Source: UBA1715 sp045599365
GTDB taxonomy: Bacteria > Bacteroidota > Bacteroidia > Bacteroidales > UBA1715
Direction of reading: 5' to 3'
Length of the DNA stretch: 64,000 bases
NCBI GenBank assembly: GCA_045599365.1
Contig: JAZRVS010000185.1
Coordinates: 48,556 to 112,555, forward strand
The notes below the pieces were generated by a model, which saw only the letters and a list, made by a program, of their open reading frames with translations, was not told where the DNA came from and did not search any database. The position numbers and the translations under genes were made by a program. This document shows, piece by piece, positions 35,883 to 44,822 of the stretch (the stretch's first letter is position 1; each line of letters begins with the position of its first letter).

Positions 35883-36115
35883 CTATGCATATTTCACTCG
35901 AGGAGTTTCGCTTCATGATCGAAGACATTACCTCCGACCTCATACAGATGCTCATCGAGCGCGAAGGCTACACCCTTCCTCAAGCCGTGGATGCCGTTTA
36001 TAATTCCGACATCTATGCTGCCTACATCCGTCCTGAAACTGCCCTCTATTACCAGTCATCTAGTTATATCTACGAGTACCTTCTCCGCGAACTCCGTACC
36101 GGCAAACTGCAGTAA
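35879..36115 (+). CDS. Small DUF3791-like protein, third gene of the trio
   Basis: 78 residues (76 if the ATG at 35885 is used). MHISLEEFRFMIEDITSDLIQML and GYTLPQAVDAVYNSDIYAAY form helices with the same size and flavour as DUF3791. It starts within the DUF3990 stop region, so translation is coupled. Likely the second immunity or adaptor component of the trio. I do not recognise a named family with certainty. Confidence 0.65.
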   Translation: MTMHISLEEFRFMIEDITSDLIQMLIEREGYTLPQAVDAVYNSDIYAAYIRPETALYYQSSSYIYEYLLRELRTGKLQ

Positions 36116-36140
36116 AGAATATAAATACACAAAAACATAT

Positions 36141-36287
36141 ATGAACACTTCATTTCAAGATCTAAAAATCGCAGTAGCTGGTACAGGCTATGTTGGTTTG
36201 TCTATAGCAACCTTGCTTGCACAACATCATATGGAGACCCGCAAAATGAACCTTGCTGAATTCTTGGAGAAGGAGATTGTGAAATAA
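36141..36287 (+). pseudogene. Nucleotide-sugar dehydrogenase scar 3
   Basis: Starts MNTSFQDLKIAVAGTGYVGL, continues SIATLLAQHH, then jumps to an unrelated tail, METRKMNLAEFLEKEIVK, and stops. The first 30 codons match the N-terminus of Ugd/WecC-type dehydrogenases; about 380 residues are missing. Could in principle be translated as a 48-residue peptide. Confidence 0.8.
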
Positions 36288-36368
36288 ATATGATCAAGGG
36301 TATAAAATACGAAATTATTATTAAGTATAATGTGCAATAGGTTGATGATAAAAAGATAGTTTAAATTT

Positions 36369-37565
36369 ATGAATAACAAATTAATCACAGTAACTAGTCC
36401 ATTACTTCCCAATCTTGATGAGTTCCACGAGATGCTGCAGCAAATCTGGGACTCCAAGTGGATTACCAACAACGGTCAGTTTCACAAACAACTGGAAGCT
36501 GCTCTTGCGGAGTATCTCAAGGTGCCTTACATCAGCCTCTTCACCAACGGAACCTTGCCTCTGCTTACGGCTCTTCAGGCACTTAGAATCACTGGCGAAG
36601 TAATCACTACACCTTATAGTTTTGTTGCAACGACTCATTCTATCTGGTGGAACGGATGCAAACCAGTGTTTGTGGATATTGATCCTAAAACGGGAAATCT
36701 TGAACCAAATAAGATTGAGGCTGCCATCACTCCTCGTACCACGGCTATTATGCCTGTTCACTGCTATGGCAAACCTTGTGACGTGCGCGCCATCAAGGAA
36801 ATTGCGGACAAATACGGACTGAAAGTCATCTACGATGCAGCTCACGCATTTGCTCTGGAGATTCCTAAGTATGAGACGGATTATAAAGTTGCATTCGATG
36901 AGGCAACTAATGTACTTGCTCCTTCAAAGGCGACAAAACATGTGGAAGTTGAGACTGAGTCAATTTTGAACTGGGGTGACATCAGCACTTTGAGCTTCCA
37001 TGCCACCAAGGTCTATAACACCATCGAAGGTGGTGCAATGATAATGCAAGATGCCGAAACCAAGAAACGTATCGATTACCTCAAGAACTTTGGCTTTGCA
37101 GGTGAGACTACAGTCATTGGTCCTGGTATCAATAGCAAGGTGGATGAGATGCGTGCAGCATATGGTCTTCTTAACTTGAAGCAGGTGGATCAGGCAATTG
37201 CCAATCGCCAGAAGGTGGCTAATGCCTATCGTGAAGCTCTTAGAGGCATAGAAGGAATCACCTTCTTCGAGGACATGCCTGGAGTCAAGCACAACTACAG
37301 TTACTTCCCTATGTTCATCGATGCAGAGAAATACGGCACAACCCGTGACGAGCTGTACTTCAAGATGAAAGAGGCGAATGTCCTTGGCAGGCGTTATTTC
37401 TATCCTCTTATATCTGAGTTCTCTACTTACAGAGGATTAGAAAGTGCGAATCCTGCGAACTTGCCTAACGCTCGCAAGATGGCAGATAGTGTAATTTGTC
37501 TGCCTATGCATCATGAGCTTTCAGATAACGACATAGAACGTACTCTCGCATTCTTAAAAAAATAA
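36369..37565 (+). CDS. DegT/DnrJ/EryC1/StrS-type PLP aminotransferase
   Basis: 398 residues. Conserved parts: FTNGTLPLLTALQAL, TTPYSFVATTHSI, IMPVHCYGKPCDV, YDAAHAF (PLP ring) and SFHATKVYNTIEGG with the Schiff-base lysine near residue 214. It transfers an amino group to a keto-sugar nucleotide or a related keto compound. A stretch of about 35 residues between AHAF and SILNWGD (ETDYKVAFDEATNVLAPSKA and flanks) looks like an insertion relative to the family's usual spacing. A diverged second copy of its 3' end lies 1.6 kb downstream. Confidence 0.9.
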   Translation: MNNKLITVTSPLLPNLDEFHEMLQQIWDSKWITNNGQFHKQLEAALAEYLKVPYISLFTNGTLPLLTALQALRITGEVITTPYSFVATTHSIWWNGCKPVFVDIDPKTGNLEPNKIEAAITPRTTAIMPVHCYGKPCDVRAIKEIADKYGLKVIYDAAHAFALEIPKYETDYKVAFDEATNVLAPSKATKHVEVETESILNWGDISTLSFHATKVYNTIEGGAMIMQDAETKKRIDYLKNFGFAGETTVIGPGINSKVDEMRAAYGLLNLKQVDQAIANRQKVANAYREALRGIEGITFFEDMPGVKHNYSYFPMFIDAEKYGTTRDELYFKMKEANVLGRRYFYPLISEFSTYRGLESANPANLPNARKMADSVICLPMHHELSDNDIERTLAFLKK

Positions 37566-37583
37566 ATCATAGAACATTAAAGT

Positions 37584-38744
37584 ATGCAAAAGTTTATAGT
37601 AAAAAATCTTGGTCCAATACAAAATACGAGTATTGACATAGGCGATTTGACCATCCTCATAGGAACACAGGCCAGTGGCAAGAGCCTCCTCCTTCAGATG
37701 TTTAAGCTTGCCAAGGATCGTAAGTCCATAATGAAACGTCTGGATAATTATGGCTTTATTGTTAAATCCAATGCTGACAATCTTTTGAACAGATATCTGG
37801 GCGATGGTCTGGCTACCATGTGGCAAGACGACACCGAAATAAACGATAATGGCAATCATTATACATCAAAGGAATCGCTTATTAAGAATCCGACAAACAG
37901 CATTGTCGATAAAGTCTTCTATGTACCGGCACAACGCATCCTTAGCATAGCAGACGGTAGGCCCAAAAATTTCATGGAATTTGGTGAGAGCGATCCCTAT
38001 GTTCTGCGTTCCTTCAGCGAAACGCTACGATTGTTTGCGCATGGAGGCATGGGGGGAAGTAATGTAATCTATCCACTCAAGAATCGACTGAAGGGTTCTG
38101 TTAAGAAGATGTTCAATGAGACAATCTTTCACGATGGTAAGGTTGTAATGGAAGAAATAGCCGGTCAACGAAAGATAGCCATGGATATCAATGGAATGCG
38201 GTTGCCTCTTATGACATGGAGTGCAGGACAAAAGGAGTTTTTGCCATTGCTTATGGCATTCTATTGTCTCTCCGGACCTGTTCAAAATGTTATCAACCCA
38301 CGGCAATATGAATATGTCATCATAGAGGAACCGGAAATGGGCTTACACCCACTCGCTATTCAGACTATCATTCTTGAGATTATAGAACTTATTCACAATG
38401 GCTACAAGGTAATTGTCAGTACGCATTCACCAGTTCTTCTCGAGTTTGCCTGGGTACTGAGTGCCCTCAGAGGAATACTGGCCTCAAAGCGCCTTGATGC
38501 TCTTTCTGAACTTTTCCGTCTTTCACCACATAGCAATACCAAGGAGATATTAACTGATATCTACGAAAAGAATGTCAAAACATATTACTTTTCACGAAAG
38601 GAAGACAAAGTCGTATCTACCGATATCTCATCACTTGATGTTATGAGCGACAATGTTGATATTACCGAATGGGGTGGATTGACACAGTTTTCTACATTAG
38701 CAAATGATGTTGTTTCAAAATATATAGCTAAATATGGCGAATAA
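37584..38744 (+). CDS. AAA ATPase of a two-gene cargo unit
   Basis: 386 residues. ABC/SMC-like ATPase: Walker A GTQASGKSLLLQ near residue 29, a signature-like TWSAGQKEFLPLL, Walker B YVIIEEPEMGLHPLAI and a H-loop VIVSTHSPVLLE. No C-terminal TOPRIM is visible, so it differs from OLD nucleases. It overlaps the next gene by 11 bp, so the two act together. The pair sits between an intact degT and a second degT 3' end. A defence role is inferred from architecture and context. Confidence 0.85.
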   Translation: MQKFIVKNLGPIQNTSIDIGDLTILIGTQASGKSLLLQMFKLAKDRKSIMKRLDNYGFIVKSNADNLLNRYLGDGLATMWQDDTEINDNGNHYTSKESLIKNPTNSIVDKVFYVPAQRILSIADGRPKNFMEFGESDPYVLRSFSETLRLFAHGGMGGSNVIYPLKNRLKGSVKKMFNETIFHDGKVVMEEIAGQRKIAMDINGMRLPLMTWSAGQKEFLPLLMAFYCLSGPVQNVINPRQYEYVIIEEPEMGLHPLAIQTIILEIIELIHNGYKVIVSTHSPVLLEFAWVLSALRGILASKRLDALSELFRLSPHSNTKEILTDIYEKNVKTYYFSRKEDKVVSTDISSLDVMSDNVDITEWGGLTQFSTLANDVVSKYIAKYGE

Positions 38745-39198
38745 CAAGAAATCTGCATTTCAAGAAGCAGTAGAAAACACACCTGAAGTGAAGGCTGGAT
38801 ATTGTAGCGGATTAAAGGCAGTAAAGGGTTCCGACCGTTCCAAGATTGTTTCTTCCAAAACCCTTCTTATTAACGGTAGTCTTGACATAGACTCGTGTGT
38901 AAAGGGAATCTATCCAAAGGAAAACAGATGGGATTATGCTATATCCTATAACGATGAAATCACCTTTCTTGAGATTCACCCTGCATACGACAAGGAAATC
39001 GTGGTCCTGCAGAGAAAGTTGAGTTGGCTGAAGGCATGGCTAAAGTCAAAAGCTCCTCTCATCAATGCTCTTCCCATGTCTGATAAGCCCTTCTGTTGGG
39101 TACCTTCTGGCGAGAATGGATTTTTATCTACATCCGTTTCAAGAAAGAAGATAGCCTTGTTGGGAATATCCTACGAGAACCGACTGATATTAAGATAG
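38734..39198 (+). CDS. Partner protein of the AAA ATPase, possible nuclease-like effector
   Basis: 154 residues, not a family I can name. The central part NRWDYAISYNDEITFLEIHP has an Asp, then a Glu-x-His about 14 residues later, in a beta-hairpin context, reminiscent of a PD-(D/E)xK core with His in place of Lys. WVPSGENGF near the end is well formed. The reading frame overlaps the ATPase gene by 11 bp. Nuclease activity is a guess from this pattern. Confidence 0.65.
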   Translation: MANNKKSAFQEAVENTPEVKAGYCSGLKAVKGSDRSKIVSSKTLLINGSLDIDSCVKGIYPKENRWDYAISYNDEITFLEIHPAYDKEIVVLQRKLSWLKAWLKSKAPLINALPMSDKPFCWVPSGENGFLSTSVSRKKIALLGISYENRLILR

Positions 39199-39209
39199 TA
39201 AAAAATAAA

Positions 39210-39389
39210 ATGAATGTGCTCAATAACCCACTCACCTCAGAGTTCTCGACCTACAGAGGATTAGATTCAGCAAAACCTGAGAATCTCCCGAATGCTCACA
39301 AGATGGCGGATAGCGTTATCTGCTTGCCTATGCATCATGAGCTTTCACAGGAAGACATAGAGCGGATACTGAATTTGATACTTAAGTAA
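39210..39389 (+). pseudogene. 3' end of a second DegT aminotransferase (scar)
   Basis: MNVLNNPLTSEFSTYRGLDS followed by ENLPNAHKMADSVICLP and MHHELSQEDIER matches the last ~55 residues of the intact aminotransferase at 36369-37565, but is clearly diverged at the DNA level, so it is not a recent duplication. It follows the ATPase cargo directly: the cargo seems to have replaced most of an older degT with a relative. Confidence 0.85.
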
Positions 39390-39415
39390 AATGTGAATAA
39401 ATAAAACTGAATAAA

Positions 39416-40315
39416 ATGAACAAGAACATGCAAGAAACAAGAGATTTCCTCAAGAGCATTGGAATGCCAGAAGGAGATCTTTATTCACTTCCTACTTCAG
39501 AGAAGCGTTTCCCTGATGGTGGTCAGTACCGCTTCGAGGTTCCTGGAATTCAGGGTCCTGGCCCTATGAAGGCACTCTTGGAACAACTTGATGAGTATGG
39601 CATCCAGATTCATCGCGTAACACAAACAAAGGGTATCATGTTCCTTACCGATGAAGAAATCAAGCAGATGGTGGCATTGGCAGAGAAGTATCACGTACAG
39701 TTGGTACTTGCTTGTGGCCCTCGTGCTACAACCGATACTTCTGCATCAGTAAAGACCGAAGAAGGCCAGCGTATGGGTTATCGTCTTCGTGGTCAGGAAC
39801 AGATAGTTCGTGGATTTGAAGAAATCAGACGTGGAGCTCGCCTCGGTGTTCGTGGATTCCTTATTTATGATGAGGGTTTGCTTTATGCTCTTAATGAAGC
39901 GCGCAAGTCCGGCTTCATACCGGCAGACTGCCACTTCAAGATTTCTGCTCATTCAGGTCACGGAAATCCGTGTTCCGCCCATGTGCTTGAGTCATTGGGT
40001 GCCAACAGCATCAACCCTATTCGCGACATCCAGATTCAGATGCTTGCCGCAATGCGTGCCGCTATTGACGTGCCTATCGATCTGCATACCGAGAATCCTA
40101 AATCCAGTGGTGGTTTTATCCGTCACTACGAGGTTCCGGAGTTTGTACGTGTAGCTGCTCCTGTCTATCTGAAGACCGGTGGATCTGTTGCTGCTAATCA
40201 CAGTTATGATACCACTGAGAAGGAGGCAAAGCAGAGGGCAAAGCAGATTCTGCTGGTAAAGAGAGTGCTGGACGAGTATTATCCTGATGCAGTTGTGTCT
40301 CCAAAATTAAAGTAA
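39416..40315 (+). CDS. U32-peptidase-like TIM-barrel protein
   Basis: 299 residues. The pattern LPTSEKRFPDGGQYRFEVPG, LVLACGPRA, RGFLIYDEGLLYALNEARKS, FKISAHSGHGNPCSAHVLE and DLHTENPKSSGGF belongs to a group often labelled U32 peptidase, though the protease label is doubtful. U32-type barrels can carry Fe-S clusters and act in hydroxylation or cofactor chemistry. It starts the compact run 39416-46246 in which genes follow with gaps from -4 to +71 bp. Role in the pathway unknown. Confidence 0.65.
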   Translation: MNKNMQETRDFLKSIGMPEGDLYSLPTSEKRFPDGGQYRFEVPGIQGPGPMKALLEQLDEYGIQIHRVTQTKGIMFLTDEEIKQMVALAEKYHVQLVLACGPRATTDTSASVKTEEGQRMGYRLRGQEQIVRGFEEIRRGARLGVRGFLIYDEGLLYALNEARKSGFIPADCHFKISAHSGHGNPCSAHVLESLGANSINPIRDIQIQMLAAMRAAIDVPIDLHTENPKSSGGFIRHYEVPEFVRVAAPVYLKTGGSVAANHSYDTTEKEAKQRAKQILLVKRVLDEYYPDAVVSPKLK

Positions 40316-40316
40316 C

Positions 40317-41552
40317 ATGGAAAGCAAACCTGTTGCTGTCGTTCTTGGCGGAACAAGTCCACATGTTATCCTTACTCAAAAACTAAAACAAAGAGGGTAT
40401 TATGTGGTACTTGTAGATTACTTGGATAATCCCCCAGCCAAGAGGGTGGCAGATGAGCACATACAGGCAAGTACTCTAGACCAAGAAAAAGTACTTGATA
40501 TTGCTGGCCATAAGAATGCTTCTTTAGTAATCAGCACATGTATTGACCAGGCTAATAGCGTATGTTGCTATGTTGCTGAGAAATTAGGCTTGCCACATCC
40601 GTATAGTTATAAAACATCATTAGATGTAACTGACAAGGGCTTGATGAAGAAGATAATGACTGATAATGGTATTCCGACTTCTTCATACACATTGTCAGAT
40701 TCCATTGATAATATTGATTGGAACAAGGTCTTATATCCTGCGGTTGTGAAGCCAGTTGATTGTAACAGTTCCAAGGGTGTTCGTAGGGTGGATTCTGAAG
40801 AAGAAACTAAACTCAGAGTTAAGGAGGCTCTTGAACTTAGCAGAACGCACATGGCGATTATCGAAGGATTCAACCAAGGCGAAGAGATTCAAGTTGATTG
40901 TGTCTCCACTAATGATGGCGTTAAAGTTGTCCTGACTAGACAGAAAAAGAAGATAAAAGGGAAGTGCAACCAGATGGTTCTTAATTCTACAGGCTCCATT
41001 CTCCCTGCTCCTCTCAATGAACAATTGAACAGGCAGGCGCAAGAGATTGCTGAAAAGATTGCAACATCATTTGGACTGCACAATACTCCTTTCTTTTATC
41101 AGGCAATTGTTACAGACAAAGGGATTCAAGTCCTTGAGTTCGCACCTCGGATAGGAGGCGGATTAAGTTACTATGTAATTAAGGAACTTGCTGGATTTGA
41201 TGTCGTTGAAGCTGCTATTGACTCTTTTATGGGTAATGATATCGTTTTCAATGGAAAGTCTCTTGACAAGTGTTACTCGACGAATCTGCTATATATGCGT
41301 CCTGGGGTTTTTGACCACATAGAAGGACTTAATGAACTCAAAGAACTTGGCGTAGCGACAGAAGTCTTTGTTATGAAAAACAAAGGAACTGAAGTTGATG
41401 GTGATATGAGAAGTTCCAATAGAGTTGCAGCATTTGTGTTGTCTGCAAATAGTTATGATGAATTAAAGACTAAGGAAAAGAAAGCAATTGAGAGTGTTGA
41501 AATTATAGACGAGGCAGGTGCTCCTCTCTTAAATCGTTCCATTTATGATTAA
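40317..41552 (+). CDS. ATP-grasp ligase 1 (carbamoyl-phosphate-synthase-like)
   Basis: 411 residues. Pre-ATP-grasp domain VAVVLGGTSPHVIL, ATP-binding segments YPAVVKPVDCNSSKGVRRV (glycine-rich loop), IIEGFNQGEEIQVD and the Mg-binding LEFAPRIGGG. Such enzymes activate a carboxylate as acyl phosphate and join it to an amine or thiol. It starts one base after the U32 stop codon, so coupling is tight. Partner substrates unknown. Confidence 0.88.
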   Translation: MESKPVAVVLGGTSPHVILTQKLKQRGYYVVLVDYLDNPPAKRVADEHIQASTLDQEKVLDIAGHKNASLVISTCIDQANSVCCYVAEKLGLPHPYSYKTSLDVTDKGLMKKIMTDNGIPTSSYTLSDSIDNIDWNKVLYPAVVKPVDCNSSKGVRRVDSEEETKLRVKEALELSRTHMAIIEGFNQGEEIQVDCVSTNDGVKVVLTRQKKKIKGKCNQMVLNSTGSILPAPLNEQLNRQAQEIAEKIATSFGLHNTPFFYQAIVTDKGIQVLEFAPRIGGGLSYYVIKELAGFDVVEAAIDSFMGNDIVFNGKSLDKCYSTNLLYMRPGVFDHIEGLNELKELGVATEVFVMKNKGTEVDGDMRSSNRVAAFVLSANSYDELKTKEKKAIESVEIIDEAGAPLLNRSIYD

Positions 41553-41560
41553 CAATTAAT

Positions 41561-42700
41561 ATGATACATCATCAATATAACCCCAGTTACAAGTTTGTTA
41601 AGGCACCAGTTGACTTTAACAAATACACAGATCGCGAATTGCTACAATATTGTCTTGGAGCAACAATGTATATGCCTGGAACAAAAGATTTTGCACAGGC
41701 AGTAATTGACAGGAAGTATCCTGGACTGACCTCTATGGTTATGTGCTTTGAGGATGCTTGTAAGTTGGAAGACGTTCCTGCTGCCGAACTCAATAGTATC
41801 CATGTGCTCGACACCTTGGCTGATGCTGTAGATAACGGCACATTGAAGTATGAGGATATTCCTCTTATTTTTTTCCGTGTGCGTTCGGTTGAGCAATTCA
41901 AACACTTTGCGTCCATGCTCAAGCCTCGTCACATCAAGTTTCTGTGCGGTTTCAATTTTCCCAAGTTCAACAGCATCACGGCAGCTCCTTATATGGAGCA
42001 CTTGGTTGAGTTGAATGCAAAGTTCGGTGAGATAATATATGGCATGCCAATCATCGAAGACTCTCGTGTTGCATACAAAGAGACGCGTCTGCTTGAACTT
42101 ATGGCCATAAAGAATGTTTGTGACTGCCACAAGAAACTCATTCTAAATGTACGTGTCGGTGGAACCGACTTCAGTAGCTGTTTTGGTGTCCGTAGAGGTA
42201 TCAACTATACTATTTATGACATAATGACCGTAAGTAACTGCCTGATGGATATCCTCAATGTGTTCACCAGAAACAATGACTATACAGTCAGTGGGCCAGT
42301 ATGGGAATATTTCAAGGCTAACAAGAGCATGAAGAATATGGAAGAACTGCCTAAGGTTGATCTTCAGCAAACCCTTCTGAAACGTAAAGCCGTAGTCAAC
42401 GATGCTGTTGATGGACTGATGCGCGAACTTGTGCTTGATCAGGCAAATGGCTTCATGGGCAAGACCTGCATCCATCCGACACACCTTAACTACATTAACG
42501 GAATGTTGGCTGTCACGAAAGATGAATACGATGACGCATATCAGATTATGCACACATCAGGTGGTGTGATAAAGGGCAGCAAGGGCATGAATGAAATTGG
42601 ACCACACAAGAATTGGGCTCAGCGTATTTTGATGCGTGCCGAAGCTTATGGTGTCATTGAGAACGATGCTAGTTATATTGATTTATTTGGAGTAAAATAA
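41561..42700 (+). CDS. CitE/HpcH-like C-C bond lyase (aldolase)
   Basis: 379 residues. It resembles the C-C_Bond_Lyase / HpcH-HpaI group: YCLGATMYMPGTKDF, SMVMCFEDACKLEDVP (the E-D pair of CitE-type metal sites), FFRVRS and the late motif GKTCIHPTHLNYING. Relatives cleave or form bonds between acetyl-CoA-like donors and 2-keto acids (citrate, malyl-CoA type). Placed between an ATP-grasp ligase and a hydroxyacid dehydrogenase, it may build the carbon skeleton of an unusual acid. Confidence 0.8.
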   Translation: MIHHQYNPSYKFVKAPVDFNKYTDRELLQYCLGATMYMPGTKDFAQAVIDRKYPGLTSMVMCFEDACKLEDVPAAELNSIHVLDTLADAVDNGTLKYEDIPLIFFRVRSVEQFKHFASMLKPRHIKFLCGFNFPKFNSITAAPYMEHLVELNAKFGEIIYGMPIIEDSRVAYKETRLLELMAIKNVCDCHKKLILNVRVGGTDFSSCFGVRRGINYTIYDIMTVSNCLMDILNVFTRNNDYTVSGPVWEYFKANKSMKNMEELPKVDLQQTLLKRKAVVNDAVDGLMRELVLDQANGFMGKTCIHPTHLNYINGMLAVTKDEYDDAYQIMHTSGGVIKGSKGMNEIGPHKNWAQRILMRAEAYGVIENDASYIDLFGVK

Positions 42701-42702
42701 AA

Positions 42703-43698
42703 ATGCCCAAAATACTTCATACATATCGTTATACAGGACGTCCTTGGGAAATACTGAAATCAGTAGTTCCCGAGGGCTATACTATCAAGACATTAGACGA
42801 ACCTACACAAGAGCAACTTGTCAAAGAAGCGGCTGATGCTGATTATTTATTGGTGAGTGGCCGCCTGAAGATTAACAAAGAGGTGTTGGATAGTGCCAAG
42901 AACCTGAAGATGATTCAGCGCACCGGTGTAGGCACAGAGATGCTTGACAAGGAGGAAATCAAATCTCGCAACATCCCAGTATATGTGAATGCTGGAGTCA
43001 ATGCTAGAAGCGTGGCAGAACATACGCTCACGCTTATGCTTACATGCCTTAAGCGAATACCTGCTATTGACAAGCAGGTTCGTAATGGTGTATGGAAGAA
43101 ACAGGAAACAGGTACTTCCTGTCACGAACTCTATGGTAAAACTGTTGCTCTTGTGGGTATGGGTGCTATAGGTCGCCAGGTCGCCAAATATCTTAATTGC
43201 TTTGGCGCAAGAGTTATTTATACTGACATCTTCCAGCAGCCTAAAGAAATAGAGGAAGAGTTGAGCCTCACATTCTACCCATTCCTTCAACAATCAACAA
43301 TCAACAATCAACTCCTTGCGGAAGCCGACATTCTGTCTTTCCATTGTCCACTCACTGGGGATAATGTTGAAATGCTGAATGCTTCAACCATTAGCAAAAT
43401 GAAAGATGGTTCAATTGTTATAAATACCGCTCGTGGTAAACTCATCAATGAAGTAGCATTGCTCGAAGCTCTCAAATCTGGCAAACTTGCCTCAGCTGGT
43501 TTGGATGTGCATTATGAAGAACCAATGCTAAAGGATGATCCTCTTTACACGCTTGATAATGTTATCCTCACTCCTCATATTGCTGGACTCTCTTTTGAGA
43601 CCTTCCATTCGATGATGAAGGGTGCTGTGGATAACATAGTGGCTTACGAAAATAATCAGTTAGAAGAAATAAGTAATAAATTAATAAAACTACCATGA
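42703..43698 (+). CDS. D-isomer-specific 2-hydroxyacid dehydrogenase
   Basis: 331 residues. The catalytic domain contains RTGVGTEMLD; the NAD site is ALVGMGAIGRQVAKYL, and the active-site trio is Arg in NTARGKL, Glu in YEEPML and His in LTPHIAGLS. It interconverts a 2-keto acid and a D-2-hydroxy acid with NAD(P)H. An in-frame block QQSTINNQL, encoded by a CAACAATCAA repeat (43288-43312), sits between two conserved strands and looks inserted. Confidence 0.93.
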   Translation: MPKILHTYRYTGRPWEILKSVVPEGYTIKTLDEPTQEQLVKEAADADYLLVSGRLKINKEVLDSAKNLKMIQRTGVGTEMLDKEEIKSRNIPVYVNAGVNARSVAEHTLTLMLTCLKRIPAIDKQVRNGVWKKQETGTSCHELYGKTVALVGMGAIGRQVAKYLNCFGARVIYTDIFQQPKEIEEELSLTFYPFLQQSTINNQLLAEADILSFHCPLTGDNVEMLNASTISKMKDGSIVINTARGKLINEVALLEALKSGKLASAGLDVHYEEPMLKDDPLYTLDNVILTPHIAGLSFETFHSMMKGAVDNIVAYENNQLEEISNKLIKLP

Positions 43699-44822
43699 TT
43701 AAGAAACTCTTGATTAGGATAATGGGGTGGAAAAGATCCATGACAAATTATTGGGTCAGTAATCACTTGGATTCCTATTGCTCTTTTTTGATAAGAACCA
43801 ATAGGTATAAGAAGATCAACTGCTGGGGGGGGGAAAACTTTGTGGAGATGTTCAATGAATCAAGCAGAGATTTTCTTGAGAAAGGTGATTTGCAAAATGA
43901 ATCATTAATGAGTGAATTACTTTTGGATACCCTAAAATGTAACTTCAAGTATGGTGTGAACCCAGAGGAGTATTTCATACACGATTTCCGTCACAAGGAT
44001 TCCAAGATACGCGAAACATACCTCCCCAAATCACTAAAAGATCAGTTGGTTATAAAGCAACTTGGTGATAAGATGAAAATAGCATTTGTGGAACTGAAAG
44101 ATAAATATAAGTTTTATCAAATTGCTGGAAAGTATTTTAAGAGGGAGGCATATTCTATAACAAAAGATTCAGACATAAAGGACTTTGAAATCTTTGTAAG
44201 CAAACATCCACGTTTTATCGCAAAACCCATTCAAGGACGTTATGGCAAGAATACCGCTATCTATAATATTGATGATTATGATGGTAATGTAGCCCGATTG
44301 TTTGGAGTATTACTTTCAATAACAAGCGAATGGATAGTAGAAGAACTCATTACTCAAGATTCCCGTATGGAAGAATGGAATCCAACATCAGTAAATACAA
44401 TCAGAATACCTTCGTTCAGAACAAGAGATGGTATTCAAATACTATATCCTTTCTTTAGAATGGGACGAAAAGGCAGTGTTGTAGATAATGCAGGCAGTGG
44501 TGGTATAGCGGTTTCTGTCGATGCGAAAATCGGTGTTTTTACAACTGATGGTATGGACGAGGCTGGAAATGTCTTTGTTAAGAATCCGGATAATGGTAAA
44601 ATCATAAAAGGATGGCAAGTCCCGAAGTGGAGCGAACTCCTTGCATTTGCAAAAGAGGTACACGAATCACTCCCTATTTATCACAAGTATGTAGGTTTTG
44701 ATTTTGCACTCACACCTAGTGGTTGGGTTCTTGTAGAGGGCAACTGGGGTGATTTTATCTGTCAACAGTCAACGCTTCATCGTGGGTTGCGTAAGGAGTT
44801 TGAGTCCATGATAAATGATTGA
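43695..44822 (+). CDS. Sugar-transfer-associated ATP-grasp ligase (ATPgrasp_ST-like), with G9 tract
   Basis: 375 residues. FIAKPIQGRYGKNTAIYN, WIVEELITQD, NPTSVNTIRIPSF, DNAGSGGIAVSVD and the late FDFALTPSGWVLVEGNWGD match the sugar-transfer-associated ATP-grasp pattern found in capsule and O-antigen loci. It is the most likely enzyme to attach an acid to a glycan precursor. A run of nine G at 43825-43833 encodes W-G-G and keeps the gene in frame here; gain or loss of one G would truncate it near residue 50. It overlaps the dehydrogenase by 4 bp. Confidence 0.85.
   Translation: MIKKLLIRIMGWKRSMTNYWVSNHLDSYCSFLIRTNRYKKINCWGGENFVEMFNESSRDFLEKGDLQNESLMSELLLDTLKCNFKYGVNPEEYFIHDFRHKDSKIRETYLPKSLKDQLVIKQLGDKMKIAFVELKDKYKFYQIAGKYFKREAYSITKDSDIKDFEIFVSKHPRFIAKPIQGRYGKNTAIYNIDDYDGNVARLFGVLLSITSEWIVEELITQDSRMEEWNPTSVNTIRIPSFRTRDGIQILYPFFRMGRKGSVVDNAGSGGIAVSVDAKIGVFTTDGMDEAGNVFVKNPDNGKIIKGWQVPKWSELLAFAKEVHESLPIYHKYVGFDFALTPSGWVLVEGNWGDFICQQSTLHRGLRKEFESMIND
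43825..43833 (+). repeat. Poly-G tract (G9) in the ATP-grasp_ST gene
   Basis: Nine consecutive G, 130 bp after the start codon, in frame in this sequence. Length and position suit slipped-strand phase variation. Confidence 0.75.
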
